The position numbers were made by a program, and so were the translations under genes. The notes below the pieces were generated by a model. It did not search any database, had not been told where the DNA came from, and worked only from the letters and a program-made list of their open reading frames with translations. Shown one piece after another: positions 8,283 to 17,461 of a DNA stretch of 64,000 bases. Source of the DNA: Burkholderiales bacterium (GTDB lineage Bacteria > Pseudomonadota > Gammaproteobacteria > Burkholderiales > Burkholderiaceae_C); assembly GCA_025350145.1 (NCBI GenBank), contig JANXYH010000109.1, positions 1 to 64,000 on the forward strand. Direction: 5' to 3'. Every line of letters starts with the position of its first letter. The first letter of the stretch is position 1.

Positions 8283-10037
8283 ATGATCTCGAAACTGACC
8301 TTGCGCAACTTCAAGAGCGTGGGCAAGCAGGTCTATGACTTCACCCGCTTCGACCTGCTTGTCGGCCGCAACAACAGCGGCAAGAGCACGGTGCTGCAGG
8401 CCATGGCGATCTGGCAGTTCTGCGTCGACGAGTTCCACCGCTCCAAGCGCACCGGCAACACCGGCATCCAGATCGTGCTGCCCAACTTCACCGCGCTGCC
8501 GGTGCCGGAGTTCATCCTGCTGTGGAAGGACCGCACCGACCGGAACTATCCGCCCGATCCGGCCACGGGCAAAAAGAAGCAGGAGTTCGTGCTCATCGAA
8601 ATTCTGCTGGAGTGGCCAGATGCCGCCGGCAAGACCGGCGCCTTCGGTGTCGAACTGCGCTACCACTCGCCGCAGACCATCTACGCCATCCCGTCGGGTG
8701 GCTGGTCGGCGTTCCGCGAGTGCGAGCAGGCCGGTTCTCTCCCGCGTATCGCCTATGTGCCCCCGTTCTCGGGCCTGGAGCCGACCGAGAAATTTCTGGA
8801 CATCTCGCCGATGCGCCAGCAGGTTGGCAAGGGCCAGCCGGGCAGTGTGTTGCGCAACCTGCTGTTGCGCGTCTACAGCCCGACAGCGCGTGACAACGGC
8901 GCGCAGTCACCACTTCGGGCGCCCACAGCCGAAGACTGGAAAGAACTGGCCGCCATGGTGGAGCGCTGGTTCGCCGTCAAGATCAGCCCGCCGCGCTACG
9001 AATCGACCAAGGATGTCTACATCACGGTGGCCTACGTCGACGGCAATCGGAAGTTCGACATCATTTCCGGTGGCAGCGGTTTCCACCAGGCGCTGACGCT
9101 GCTGGCCTTTCTGTTCGGCTATCAGCCGACCACCATCCTGCTCGATGAGCCCGACGCGCACCTGCACGTCAACCTGCAGCGCCAGATCCTCGACTACTTC
9201 AAGCGCAAGTCGCAGCAGCTCGGCACGCAGTTCCTGATCGCCACCCATGCGGAGGAGCTCGCGCGCGCGGTAGATGCGAGCCAGATCATCTCGCTGCTCA
9301 ATCGCGAGCCGAAGCGGGTCGAATCGACCTCGGCCGTACTGCAGGCCATGGCCGATGTGTCCAACGACGAGATCACGCGACTGATGGCGTCGCCCTGCAT
9401 CCTGTACGTGGAGGGCGAAAGCGACGAGCGGCTGTTGCGGGCGTGGGCCGACGCCTGCGGCGCCCAGAAGGCGATGGCCGAGGTCTGCTTCAAGACCATG
9501 GGCGGCGGCGGCAAGAAGAACATGAAGCAGCGTGCCGATGCGCACTTCGACGCGCTGCAGCAAATCGTGCCGGGTGTCGCCCGGCTGATGCTGTTCGACT
9601 TCGACGACGCCGACGAGGCCTTCCATCCCGAGGCGGGCAACGCCGTGCTGGCCGAGTGGAAGCGCAAGAACATCGAGAACTACCTGCTGGTACCGGACGC
9701 ATGGCGCCGCGCGGCCTTGGGGAAAAACCGACCGCCGGCAGATGACCTCTTGGCCGATTTGACGATCAAGACCATTGACAATTTCTTCGCCGACCAGAAC
9801 CTGACCCTGCCGCCGGGCCGCACCTGGCGCCAGGTCAGCGCGAACATCTTCAGCCTGGTGAATGGCAAGAAGATCCTGTTCGAGAACGCCGACAGCCTGT
9901 TTCAGCAACTGCGCTTGGAAGTTCCTTCGGTCGAGTTGACCCGCGAAGCCGTGGCATCGGGCATGACAGCGGACGAGATCCACGAGGATGTCCACGAGTT
10001 CATCGGCAAGGTGCAGGCGCTGACCACAAAGGACTGA
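8283..10037 (+). CDS. OLD-like ATPase with TOPRIM domain (overcoming-lysogenization-defect family)
   Basis: 584-residue protein with an SMC/RecF-type ABC ATPase module followed by a TOPRIM nuclease-type domain. Seen: Walker A GRNNSGKST (28-36) after KLTLRNFKSVG, signature-like SGGSGFHQ, Walker B TTILLDEPDAHLH with D288-E289, and an ATHAEE H-loop. The TOPRIM motifs are LYVEGESDE (Glu377) and LFDFDDAD (Asp439/Asp441), the acidic metal-binding pattern of OLD and GajA nucleases. OLD-family proteins act in phage defence or DNA processing. Here no GajB-like helicase or reverse transcriptase partner is adjacent, so it looks like a stand-alone (class 1-like) member. By eye it is richer in Lys codons and less GC-extreme than its neighbours, consistent with acquisition. 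It lies immediately downstream of, and convergent to, nlpD. Confidence 0.82.
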   Translation: MISKLTLRNFKSVGKQVYDFTRFDLLVGRNNSGKSTVLQAMAIWQFCVDEFHRSKRTGNTGIQIVLPNFTALPVPEFILLWKDRTDRNYPPDPATGKKKQEFVLIEILLEWPDAAGKTGAFGVELRYHSPQTIYAIPSGGWSAFRECEQAGSLPRIAYVPPFSGLEPTEKFLDISPMRQQVGKGQPGSVLRNLLLRVYSPTARDNGAQSPLRAPTAEDWKELAAMVERWFAVKISPPRYESTKDVYITVAYVDGNRKFDIISGGSGFHQALTLLAFLFGYQPTTILLDEPDAHLHVNLQRQILDYFKRKSQQLGTQFLIATHAEELARAVDASQIISLLNREPKRVESTSAVLQAMADVSNDEITRLMASPCILYVEGESDERLLRAWADACGAQKAMAEVCFKTMGGGGKKNMKQRADAHFDALQQIVPGVARLMLFDFDDADEAFHPEAGNAVLAEWKRKNIENYLLVPDAWRRAALGKNRPPADDLLADLTIKTIDNFFADQNLTLPPGRTWRQVSANIFSLVNGKKILFENADSLFQQLRLEVPSVELTREAVASGMTADEIHEDVHEFIGKVQALTTKD

Positions 10038-10068
10038 TCCGCGCCGACAGCGCGCCGGCCAAGGCGCC

Positions 10069-11004
10069 TCAGCGCGGCGGCAACAGCTTGGTCGGATCGA
10101 CCGGCTTGCCCAGGCGGCGGATCTCGAAATGCAGTTGCACCCGGTCGGCGTCGCTGGCGCCCATCTCGGCGATCTTCTGGCCGCGCCGCACCACCTGGTC
10201 TTCCTTGACCAGCAGCGCCTGGTTGTGGGCGTAGGCGCTGAGGTAGGTGGCGTTGTGCTTGACGATCACGAGGTTGCCATAGCCGCGCAGCTTGTCGCCG
10301 GCATAGACCACCCGGCCGTCGGCGGCGGCCAGCACCGGGTCGCCGGCCTTGCCGGCCAAGACGATGCCCTTGCTCTTGCCCTCCTCGAAGCTGCCGCTGA
10401 GCGCCGCGGCGGCGGGCCACTGCCAGTTCAGGTTGTCGTCGCTGACCGCCGCCGCAGGCGCGCTGCCGCCGGGCGCCGCCGCCGTTGCCTCCGGCGCGGA
10501 TGCGGCACTGGCCGGCGCGGCTGCCGCCCTGGCGTCCAGCGGCCGGGCATCGACCCTGGCCGCGGCCACGCCGCGCGCGGTCACGGCCTCGGCGTCGACA
10601 TTCGGCGGCAACACCCGCAGCACCTGCCCGACCTCGATACGGTTCGGGTCGGGCAGATCGTTCCAGCGGCGTATGTCGCGCCAGTTCTGGCCGTTGTCCA
10701 GGCCGATGCGGATCAGCGTGTCGCCCGGCTTGACGCTGTAGTAGCCCGGCTTGCCGGCGTTTTCAGCGCCCGGCAGCGCCGGTTTGGCGTCCGCCGCAAC
10801 CGCCGCACCAGCGCCAGCCTCGGCTGCGCCAGCGGCCTGGGGCAGCGCTGCCACCCCGACCGCGCGCGGCGCCGTCCGGCGTTCCTCGACTGGCGCGCGC
10901 TGCGGCGGTGCCGTGGCGCAGCCAACCAGCCAGCACAGCGCGCCTGCCAGCGCCCAGTTTGATCGGCGCGACGGCAGGGCTGGCAGGCGGGTACGCAGGT
11001 TCAT
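10069..11004 (-). CDS. nlpD: NlpD-like lipoprotein, LysM and M23 peptidase (LytM) domains
   Basis: Outer-membrane lipoprotein that activates amidases for septal peptidoglycan splitting. 311 residues: lipoprotein signal with lipobox LVGC (Cys about 22), a LysM domain with YYSVKPGDTLIRIGLDNGQN, an Ala/Pro-rich linker, and a C-terminal LytM/M23 domain containing KGIVLAGKAGDPVLAAADG, YGNLVIVKHN and LHFEIRRLGKPVDP. The catalytic metal ligands of true M23 peptidases appear degenerate, as expected for an NlpD activator. The ATG at MNLRTRL is preferred because it positions the lipobox correctly. It is the third gene of surE-pcm-nlpD, 22 bases after pcm. The gene usually found next, rpoS, is missing here. 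Confidence 0.9.
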   Translation of the reverse strand: MNLRTRLPALPSRRSNWALAGALCWLVGCATAPPQRAPVEERRTAPRAVGVAALPQAAGAAEAGAGAAVAADAKPALPGAENAGKPGYYSVKPGDTLIRIGLDNGQNWRDIRRWNDLPDPNRIEVGQVLRVLPPNVDAEAVTARGVAAARVDARPLDARAAAAPASAASAPEATAAAPGGSAPAAAVSDDNLNWQWPAAAALSGSFEEGKSKGIVLAGKAGDPVLAAADGRVVYAGDKLRGYGNLVIVKHNATYLSAYAHNQALLVKEDQVVRRGQKIAEMGASDADRVQLHFEIRRLGKPVDPTKLLPPR

Positions 11005-11026
11005 CGGTGCGGGCTGGGCGGCCAAG

Positions 11027-11848
11027 TCAGGCGACCCCAGATTTTAAGGGGACGAAGCGGACCGCCTCGTGCTCGGTGCGGACACAGCCGCCGGGGTTGC
11101 GGTCGACCACCACCAGGACCTGGCCGCGGCCGGCGCTGCGTTGGCAGGGCGCGACCAGGCGGCCACCGACCGCCAGTTGGGCCAGCCAGGCATCGGGCAA
11201 CTCGTCGCCGCCGGCAGCGGCGATGATGCTGTCATACGGCGCCTGCGGCGGGTGGCCGAGCCGGCCATCGCCGTGCACCAGCCGGACCCGGTCGCCACGC
11301 CAGGCCGACAGGTGCTGGGTGGCCCGGTCCAACAAGGGGCCCAAGCGCTCGATCGACAGCACGCGCTGCGCCATTTGCGCCAACAGCGCCGTCTGGTAGC
11401 CGCAGCCGGTGCCGATTTCCAGCACCCGGCCCAGGCCGGCGCCGCGCCCTGCGGTCTGCCCGGCGAACAGCAGTTCGAACATCCGCGCCACCACCGAGGG
11501 CTTGGAGATCGTCTGCCCCAGACCGATCGGCAGGCTGGTGTCCTCATAGGCCTGGTTGGCCAGGGCGGTGTCGACGAAGGCGTGGCGCGGCACCATCGCC
11601 ATCGCTTCAAACACAGGCGCGCAGCGGATGCCTTCAGCCACCAGGCGCGCCACCATGCGCTGGCGCATCGCCAGCGAATCCAGGCCCAGGCCGCTGGCAG
11701 CGCTGGGCCGGCCGGCATCGCGGTGGGCCTCGTGCACCGGCCGCTGCGGACGCAGGGTGGTGCGCGGCTGGGCGCTGACGCCGGGCCGACCCAGCCGCTC
11801 CAGCGCCACCGGAAAGCGCGGGCGGCGCGCGCCCTGGTGCTCGGTCAT
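11027..11848 (-). CDS. pcm: Protein-L-isoaspartate O-methyltransferase
   Basis: Repairs age-damaged proteins by methylating L-isoaspartyl residues with S-adenosylmethionine. 273 residues, with an N-terminal extension of about 55 residues (Arg/Pro-rich) before the conserved core. The core shows [33 protein letters not shown] (shown by its pieces VPRHAFV and GQTISKP), the SAM-binding motif [16 protein letters not shown], and VHGDGRLG. Its ATG overlaps the surE stop (ATGA), so the two are translationally coupled. The operon order surE-pcm-nlpD is conserved in proteobacteria. Confidence 0.93.
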   Translation of the reverse strand: MTEHQGARRPRFPVALERLGRPGVSAQPRTTLRPQRPVHEAHRDAGRPSAASGLGLDSLAMRQRMVARLVAEGIRCAPVFEAMAMVPRHAFVDTALANQAYEDTSLPIGLGQTISKPSVVARMFELLFAGQTAGRGAGLGRVLEIGTGCGYQTALLAQMAQRVLSIERLGPLLDRATQHLSAWRGDRVRLVHGDGRLGHPPQAPYDSIIAAAGGDELPDAWLAQLAVGGRLVAPCQRSAGRGQVLVVVDRNPGGCVRTEHEAVRFVPLKSGVA

Positions 11849-12612
11849 CGTGGCGCCGGCTCGAACAGGCCGCGCCAGCGCGGGGCACTGGCGTGGTCTG
11901 TCAGGTCGACCTGCAGGGGCGTGATCGACACCTGGCCGCTGGCGGCGGCGTGAAAGTCTGTGCCCGGGCCGGCCTCGCGGGCATCGCCGGCCGGGCCGAT
12001 CCAGTAGATCGGGTCACCACGCGGGCTGGTCTGCCGCACCACTGGCTCGCTGGCATGGCGGCGGCCGAGCCGGGTGACGCGGCGCGGCAGCGTGTCGGCA
12101 TCGGCGCGGTTGGGGATGTTGATGTTGAGCAGGTACGGCTCGGCCGGCAGCGGCTGGGCGAGCAACTGCTGCACCACCGATCGAGCCAGCCGCGCGGCAG
12201 CGTCCAGGTGCTGCCAGCCCGCCTGGACCTGCGAGAAAGCGATCGATGGCAGGCCGAACAGGTAGCCCTCCATCGCTGCCGCTACGGTACCCGAGTAGAG
12301 CGTGTCGTCGCCCATGTTGGCGCCCTGGTTGATGCCCGAGACCACCAGGTCTGGACGCTGGCCCAGCACCCCGGTCAGGGCGATGTGGACGCAGTCGGAG
12401 GGCGTGCCGTTGACCACATGGAAGCCCGCCTGCGCCGGCCCGCTGGCGCGGAACACCGACAGCGGGCGGCCCAACGTCAGGGCGTTGGAGGTGCCGCTGG
12501 CGTTCTGCTCGGGCGCAAAGACATCGATCTCACCCAGCCCGCGCATCGCCTCGACCAGCGCCGCCAGTCCGGGCGCAAGGTAGCCGTCGTCGTTGGCGAT
12601 CAGGATCCGCAT
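11845..12612 (-). CDS. surE: 5'/3'-nucleotidase SurE
   Basis: Metal-dependent stationary-phase survival nucleotidase. 255 residues. The N-terminal motif [15 protein letters not shown] carries the paired Asp metal ligands (DD at about 8-9). [28 protein letters not shown] and [23 protein letters not shown] are family signatures. The start at MRIL is chosen because SurE begins precisely there. The longer open frame upstream adds 19 residues not seen in the family. First gene of the surE-pcm-nlpD operon, divergent from the quinone oxidoreductase. Confidence 0.95.
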   Translation of the reverse strand: MRILIANDDGYLAPGLAALVEAMRGLGEIDVFAPEQNASGTSNALTLGRPLSVFRASGPAQAGFHVVNGTPSDCVHIALTGVLGQRPDLVVSGINQGANMGDDTLYSGTVAAAMEGYLFGLPSIAFSQVQAGWQHLDAAARLARSVVQQLLAQPLPAEPYLLNINIPNRADADTLPRRVTRLGRRHASEPVVRQTSPRGDPIYWIGPAGDAREAGPGTDFHAAASGQVSITPLQVDLTDHASAPRWRGLFEPAPR

Positions 12613-12707
12613 CGCGGCGATTGTAGGTAGCCGACCTGGCTTGCCTATGATGCGGCCTTGCCTGCCCATCCACCCTGACCTCCACCCTGACCGACGGACA
12701 CCCCAAC

Positions 12708-13688
12708 ATGCATGCCTGGATCTGCGACAAGCCCACCGGCGTTGACCAACTGCAGTGGCGCGAGCAGCCCACGCCCGAGCCCGGCCCGGGCGAAGTGCGG
12801 GTGGCGATCCGCGTCGCCAGCCTGAACTTCCCCGACATCCTGATCGTGCAGAACAAGTACCAGTTCAAGCCGACCCCGCCATTCGTTCCGGGCAGCGAAT
12901 TCGCAGGCCACGTCGAGGCCGTCGGCGCCGGCGTGAGCACGCTGCGGGTCGGCGACCCGGTCGCGGTCTGCGGCAGCTCGGGCGGTTTTGCCACCCACGC
13001 CATCGTCGCCGCCGAGCGCGCGATGCCGCTGCCGGCCGGCTTCGCGATGGAGGACGCGGCCGCCTTCGTCCTGACCTACGGCACCTCGCACCATGCCCTG
13101 GTCGACCGCGCCGCGCTCCAGCCCGGCGAGACGGTGCTGGTGCTGGGTGCGGCCGGCGGCGTCGGTACCTCGGCGATCCAGATTGCCAAGGCGCTGGGCG
13201 CCAGGGTCATCGCGGCCGCCTCCAGCGACGAGAAGTGCGCGCTCTGCAGCCGCATCGGCGCCGACGCGACGATCAACTACAACGGCGCCACCAACTTGCG
13301 CGAGGCGATCAAGGCAGCCACCGATGGCAAGGGCCCGGACGTGGTCTACGACCCGGTCGGCGGCGCGTTCGCCGAGCCGGTGTTCCGCTCAATAGCCTGG
13401 CGCGGCCGCTACTTGGTGATCGGCTTTGCCGGTGGACCGATACCCGCGCTGCCGCTGAACCTGGCGCTGCTCAAGGGCGCCTCCATCGTCGGCGTGTTCT
13501 GGGGCGACTACACCCGACGCGAGCCCGAGGCCAACGCCGCCGCGATGCGCCAGCTCGGCCAGTGGTACCTGCAAGGCAAGGTCAAGCCGGTGCTCGACCA
13601 GGTCATGGACATGGCCGACCTGCCTGCCGCCTATGCCCGCATGGGCAGCCGCCAGGTGCAGGGCAAGCTGGTGCTGCGCAATGCCTGA
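12708..13688 (+). CDS. NADPH:quinone oxidoreductase family protein (zinc-free MDR)
   Basis: Medium-chain dehydrogenase/reductase of the QOR type, 326 residues. The N-terminal GroES-like domain contains [18 protein letters not shown] and [19 protein letters not shown]. The Rossmann domain has the nucleotide motif [23 protein letters not shown] (core GAAGGVG, about 147-153). The cysteine cluster of zinc alcohol dehydrogenases is absent, which supports the quinone-reductase/enoyl-reductase branch. It probably reduces quinones or activated alkenes with NADPH in the cytoplasm. Divergent from surE. No operon partner is obvious, and the true substrate is unknown. Confidence 0.88.
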   Translation: MHAWICDKPTGVDQLQWREQPTPEPGPGEVRVAIRVASLNFPDILIVQNKYQFKPTPPFVPGSEFAGHVEAVGAGVSTLRVGDPVAVCGSSGGFATHAIVAAERAMPLPAGFAMEDAAAFVLTYGTSHHALVDRAALQPGETVLVLGAAGGVGTSAIQIAKALGARVIAAASSDEKCALCSRIGADATINYNGATNLREAIKAATDGKGPDVVYDPVGGAFAEPVFRSIAWRGRYLVIGFAGGPIPALPLNLALLKGASIVGVFWGDYTRREPEANAAAMRQLGQWYLQGKVKPVLDQVMDMADLPAAYARMGSRQVQGKLVLRNA

Positions 13689-13748
13689 GCCCGCCCTGGC
13701 GGTGCAGTCGGGCTGCTAGTATTCATCGTCAGGGGAAAACATACAGCC

Positions 13749-14489
13749 ATGTCGGTCAAGGTGCTCATCGTTGAAGACAACCCGGTCGCCCGCAGCTTTC
13801 TCTGCCGGGTGGTGCGCGAGAGCTTCAGCGACGCCATCGTCATCACCGAGGCCGGCGACCTCGAAAGCGCCCGCGGCCAGGTCGCATTGAGCGGCGGCGG
13901 GCGCGGCCAGCGTGGCGGCGATCCGTTCAAGCTGGTGCTGGTGGACCTGGAATTGCCCGACGGCAATGGCATGGAGTTGCTCGACGAACTGACGCAATAC
14001 CCGGCGACCAAGGTCGTGACCACGCTCTACTCTGACGACGACCACCTGTTCCCGGCGCTGCAACGTGGCGCCGACGGCTATCTGCTCAAGGAAGACCGCT
14101 TCGAAGTGCTGGTCGAGGAGTTGCAGAAGATCGTCCGTGGCCAGCCGCCGCTGTCACCGGCGATTGCCCGGCGGCTGCTGACCCACTTTCGCGCTGGCAG
14201 CCGCAGCGACGTCGCGATGCAGGATTCGGGCTTCACCATGCCGATGGAGTTCGTCAACCACAGTCGCCCAGTACCGATTGAGCGTGCGCCCGAGCAGGCG
14301 CGCCTGACGCCGCGCGAAAGCGAGGTGCTGACCTACCTGAGCAAGGGCTTCACGATCAAGGAGATCGCCAGCTTGATGGGCATCAAGTGGTTCACTGTCA
14401 ACGACCACATCAAGTCGATCTACAAGAAGCTCAACGTCTCCAGCCGTGCCGAAGCTGCCGTGCTGGCGACCAAGCAAGGGCTGGTCTGA
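13749..14489 (+). CDS. NarL/FixJ-family response regulator (REC-LuxR HTH)
   Basis: Two-component response regulator, 246 residues. Receiver domain about 1-130 with acidic pocket VEDN, phospho-acceptor Asp in LVLVDLELPDG (about 64) and the conserved Lys in GYLLKED. The receiver carries a Gly/Arg-rich insertion (GGGRGQRGGD) before the phosphorylation strand. The C-terminal LuxR-type helix-turn-helix (about 180-244) has LTPRESEVLTYLSKGFTIKEIA and VNDHIKSIYKKLNVSSRAEA. Its gene is followed directly by the cognate kinase, so the two form one transcription unit. Target genes are unknown. Confidence 0.92.
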   Translation: MSVKVLIVEDNPVARSFLCRVVRESFSDAIVITEAGDLESARGQVALSGGGRGQRGGDPFKLVLVDLELPDGNGMELLDELTQYPATKVVTTLYSDDDHLFPALQRGADGYLLKEDRFEVLVEELQKIVRGQPPLSPAIARRLLTHFRAGSRSDVAMQDSGFTMPMEFVNHSRPVPIERAPEQARLTPRESEVLTYLSKGFTIKEIASLMGIKWFTVNDHIKSIYKKLNVSSRAEAAVLATKQGLV

Positions 14490-14508
14490 GCTGGCCAGGG
14501 CCGTCGCC

Positions 14509-16953
14509 TTGTCGCCCGCCGCAACCACGCCGACAGCAACTCCGTCGGGACGCTCTCGCCAGTGGCATCGCGCCCGCTGGCCGAAGCTGCGCTACCCGCG
14601 TTTGATGCTGGCGCTGGCGCTGCTTGGCGCCGTGCTGCTGCTCGCATTGGTGCACGAGGTCGCTTCCTGGCGCAGCGTTGACGCACGCTGGCGGCTGCGC
14701 GCCGACGGTGACCTGGCGCTGCTGTCCAGCCCGCACCCGCAGTTGCGCGGCTACGCCAAACAGGCGCTGCGGACAGTTGGCCCGGCGTCCGGCGCCTCGG
14801 CGCCACTGGACGCGGCGGTAGCCGGGGCGCCGCTGGACGCAGGGGTAGCCGGGGCGCCGCTTGACGCGGCGGTGGCTGCCGCGCCTTCAGCGCGTTGGCT
14901 GGTGGGCGACGCCGAGCGCGCGCGGCATGTTGCGCAGCAGGATTTGCTCGGCCAGTGGCTGGGCCAGGCCACCGTGGCGCTGCAAATCGACGGCATGGGC
15001 GCGGCTGTGCAGGTTCCCACCCAGCCGCGTGGCTGGACCGGGCTGGGGCTGGCGTTCTGGATGTTTGCCCTGATCGCACTTTGCCTGTACCTGGCCGGCG
15101 CCTGGGTGGTGCAGCGCCAACCCAGCCTGGGCCGGCTCTGCTTCGGTGTCCTGGCCTGGGCGCAGGCGGCCAACTTGCTGCTGATCGGGCTGGAGAACCT
15201 GCCGCCGCTGGGTCTGCCGGTCGGCTTCGCGCAGCTCGACTGGCTGCTGCGTGCGGGCCTGGATCTGCTCAGTGCAGCGGCGTTGCCTTGCGCGATCTTG
15301 TTGAGCCCGACCGGCCAGCGCAGCCGGGATCGTCCGCCCGCCGGCGCAGACTGGCAGGCCAGCATGGCGCTCGGTCAGGGTGGGCTGTTCGGCCCGCCCC
15401 CGTCCGGCGTAGCGGCCACCGGCGCAGGCAGGGCCTGGGCTCGGCACCGATCAGCGCGCAGCTCGCGCTGGCTGGCCGGCGCGATCCTCGGGCTGGCAAC
15501 CGGCCTGTGGGCGGCCATCGCCTTGGACGCCCTGCCCCAGGCCTGGGGCTTACTGCAGGCGGTGATGCTGGCCAGCGGCGCCGGCAGCCTGGCACTGTTG
15601 CACGCGGCGGCCGAGTCGGCGCGGCCGCACACCCGGCTGCTGCAGCGCCTGACCGCACTCGGCCTGATCGCGCTTGTGATCCTGAGCCTGGCGGCGCTTG
15701 CGGCGGCGTTCGGCCCGCCGGCCCCGGCGGGCCTGCTCCAGTTTGGCGCCGCAGGCTGGACGCTGTGCCTGAGTGCGATCTTCCTGGCCGCGCCCTTCCT
15801 GGCCCGCTCGCGCCGGTGGGCGCAGGAGCTGGCACTGGTCGCCGGCCTGGGGATGCTGGCGCTGTCGCTGTACCTGCTGGTGGCCTGGATCGTGCCCAGC
15901 CCCGGCGCGGCAGTGGGCCTGGCGGTGACCCTTTCCACCGTCTTGTACGCTGCCGCCCGACCCTGGTTGATCGCGCGGCTGGTTGGCAGCGGCGGCGCTG
16001 CGGCCAGCGCCGAGCAGATGTTCGACAGCCTCTACCGCGCCGCCCGCGACATCGAGCACCTGCCCGAGCTGGCGCAAGACCATGTGCTGCGGCTGCTGCG
16101 CGAGCTGTTCGACCCACAGCACATCGAACCCCTGCAGCGGGTGCTGACGCGCGCCAGGGTATCGCCCGACGGCTCGGCGCTGGTCGTGCCGATGCCGATG
16201 ATCCCGGCGTTGATGCCCTCGGCTACCGATGCCGAGCGCGAGCGCAGCGTCAACCGTTCGGTCGTGCTGCGCGCCGCGCAACGCGGTACCCGGATGTTCA
16301 CCCGCGAGGACGCGCGCCTGATCGACCGGGTCATGGAGCAACTGCGCCACGCCATCGTGTTTGACCGAGCGGTCGAGCATGGCCGCAATGAAGAACGCGC
16401 ACGCATCGCCCAGGACTTGCACGACGACATCGGCGCGCGGCTGCTGACCTTGATGTACAAGGCGCAAAACCCGGAGATCGAGGAGTACCTGCGGCACACC
16501 CTGCAGGACCTGAAGACGCTGACCCGCGGCCTGGCCGCCTCCAGCCACAAGCTCTCGCACGCTGCGGCCGAATGGAAGGCCGACATCACCCAGCGCTTGC
16601 TGGCCACCCACTGCGACCTGACCTGGTCATTCACGATGGACCGCGACATGCCCCTGAGCGTGGTCCAGTGGTCGGCCCTGACCCGGATCCTGCGCGAGTT
16701 GGTCAACAACATCATTGCCCACGCCCACGCCACCACGGTGGAGGTTTTTGCCCAATGCGAGCGCGGCCGGCTGCTGCTGACGGTGACCGACGACGGCATC
16801 GGTCGCCAACCCGAATCCTGGTCGCCCGGCCTGGGTCTGGGTGGGGTGCGCAAGCGCGTCCGGCTGCTCGACGGGGAAGTGGCCTGGCGGGAACGCTTCG
16901 GCCGTGGCATCCGCTGCGAACTGCGGCTCCCCAGGCTGGGCGAGCGGCGCTGA
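14509..16953 (+). CDS. NarX-type sensor histidine kinase with multi-span membrane sensor
   Basis: Membrane histidine kinase partnered with the upstream regulator. One N-terminal transmembrane helix (starting MLALALLGAVLLLALV), an extracytoplasmic segment with a threefold PLDAAVAGA-like repeat, then about seven hydrophobic helices resembling a 7TM sensor. The cytoplasmic part has a HisKA_3 dimerisation domain with phospho-acceptor His in RIAQDLHDDIGARLL and an HATPase_c domain with RELVNNIIAHAHA, TVTDDGIGR and GLGLGGVRKRV. The start is uncertain. A TTG 20 bases after the regulator stop with AGGG upstream is used here. An ATG at 14446 overlapping the regulator and an internal ATG at 14605 are alternatives. 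The sensed signal is unknown. Confidence 0.88.
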   Translation: MSPAATTPTATPSGRSRQWHRARWPKLRYPRLMLALALLGAVLLLALVHEVASWRSVDARWRLRADGDLALLSSPHPQLRGYAKQALRTVGPASGASAPLDAAVAGAPLDAGVAGAPLDAAVAAAPSARWLVGDAERARHVAQQDLLGQWLGQATVALQIDGMGAAVQVPTQPRGWTGLGLAFWMFALIALCLYLAGAWVVQRQPSLGRLCFGVLAWAQAANLLLIGLENLPPLGLPVGFAQLDWLLRAGLDLLSAAALPCAILLSPTGQRSRDRPPAGADWQASMALGQGGLFGPPPSGVAATGAGRAWARHRSARSSRWLAGAILGLATGLWAAIALDALPQAWGLLQAVMLASGAGSLALLHAAAESARPHTRLLQRLTALGLIALVILSLAALAAAFGPPAPAGLLQFGAAGWTLCLSAIFLAAPFLARSRRWAQELALVAGLGMLALSLYLLVAWIVPSPGAAVGLAVTLSTVLYAAARPWLIARLVGSGGAAASAEQMFDSLYRAARDIEHLPELAQDHVLRLLRELFDPQHIEPLQRVLTRARVSPDGSALVVPMPMIPALMPSATDAERERSVNRSVVLRAAQRGTRMFTREDARLIDRVMEQLRHAIVFDRAVEHGRNEERARIAQDLHDDIGARLLTLMYKAQNPEIEEYLRHTLQDLKTLTRGLAASSHKLSHAAAEWKADITQRLLATHCDLTWSFTMDRDMPLSVVQWSALTRILRELVNNIIAHAHATTVEVFAQCERGRLLLTVTDDGIGRQPESWSPGLGLGGVRKRVRLLDGEVAWRERFGRGIRCELRLPRLGERR
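14803..14883. repeat. 27-bp tandem repeat (three units) in a kinase sensor loop
   Basis: Three in-frame 27-base units encode PLDAAVAGA, PLDAGVAGA and PLDAAVAAA within the predicted extracytoplasmic loop of the sensor kinase. The units differ by a few substitutions. The unit length preserves the frame, so copy number could vary between strains without inactivating the protein. Confidence 0.8.
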
Positions 16954-17014
16954 GGCGGCAGGCCTACAGGCCCATGGGCGCTAAGGCGTCAAGGCGCTGA
17001 CGCGCCGGGCGCCC

Positions 17015-17461
17015 TCAGTTGTCGGCGCTGTTGCCTATCGGCATGCCCAGCCGGGCCAGATGCCAGCGCCACTTCGATACCGCATGGAATGCCTTGGTCT
17101 GGCCACTGCTGCTTGGCATCGGCAGGCCCTTGCGCATCTCCAAGGTGATCGTCTGTACCGTCTGGGCCTGCGCCGGGCAGGCCCAGTTGCGCCCGTCGCT
17201 GATCTTGCAGTCGCTGAACTTGCCCGACGGCCCGCTCGCACCCACGGTCCAGAACACCACCTCCGCATGCGCCCTCAATGCACGGAAACGAAAGCGATCC
17301 CCGGCCAGGACATGGCCGCCGCACGACTCGGCCTGCCACTGCCCATCGGCACACTTGAGCGTGTAGACAGTGCGCTCGCCATCCAAGGTGATCGCGTCGC
17401 TGCCCCAACCCAGCAGCAAGCCGATGGCCACGACTTCGATCACTGCAATCCAGATGCGCAT
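17015..17461 (-). CDS. Small exported protein of unknown function
   Basis: Not recognised. 148 residues with an N-terminal hydrophobic segment (about 3-18, IWIAVIEVVAIGLLLG) that is either a signal peptide or a membrane anchor. Four cysteines follow in two pairs (YTLKCADGQWQAESCGG and DCKISDGRNWACPAQ), suggesting disulfides in the periplasm. The C-terminal part is basic and Trp-containing (KWRWHLARLG). Base composition is a little less GC-rich than the surroundings. It is isolated, convergent with the sensor kinase and followed upstream by about 420 bp without a convincing gene. The signal-like start and conserved-looking cysteine spacing favour a real gene. Confidence 0.55.
   Translation of the reverse strand: MRIWIAVIEVVAIGLLLGWGSDAITLDGERTVYTLKCADGQWQAESCGGHVLAGDRFRFRALRAHAEVVFWTVGASGPSGKFSDCKISDGRNWACPAQAQTVQTITLEMRKGLPMPSSSGQTKAFHAVSKWRWHLARLGMPIGNSADN

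Noticed and set aside
7158-8666. Minus-strand open frame of 502 codons covering the Bug receptor and the start of the OLD-like gene
   Set aside because: Spans two well-supported plus-strand genes and has no recognisable domain.
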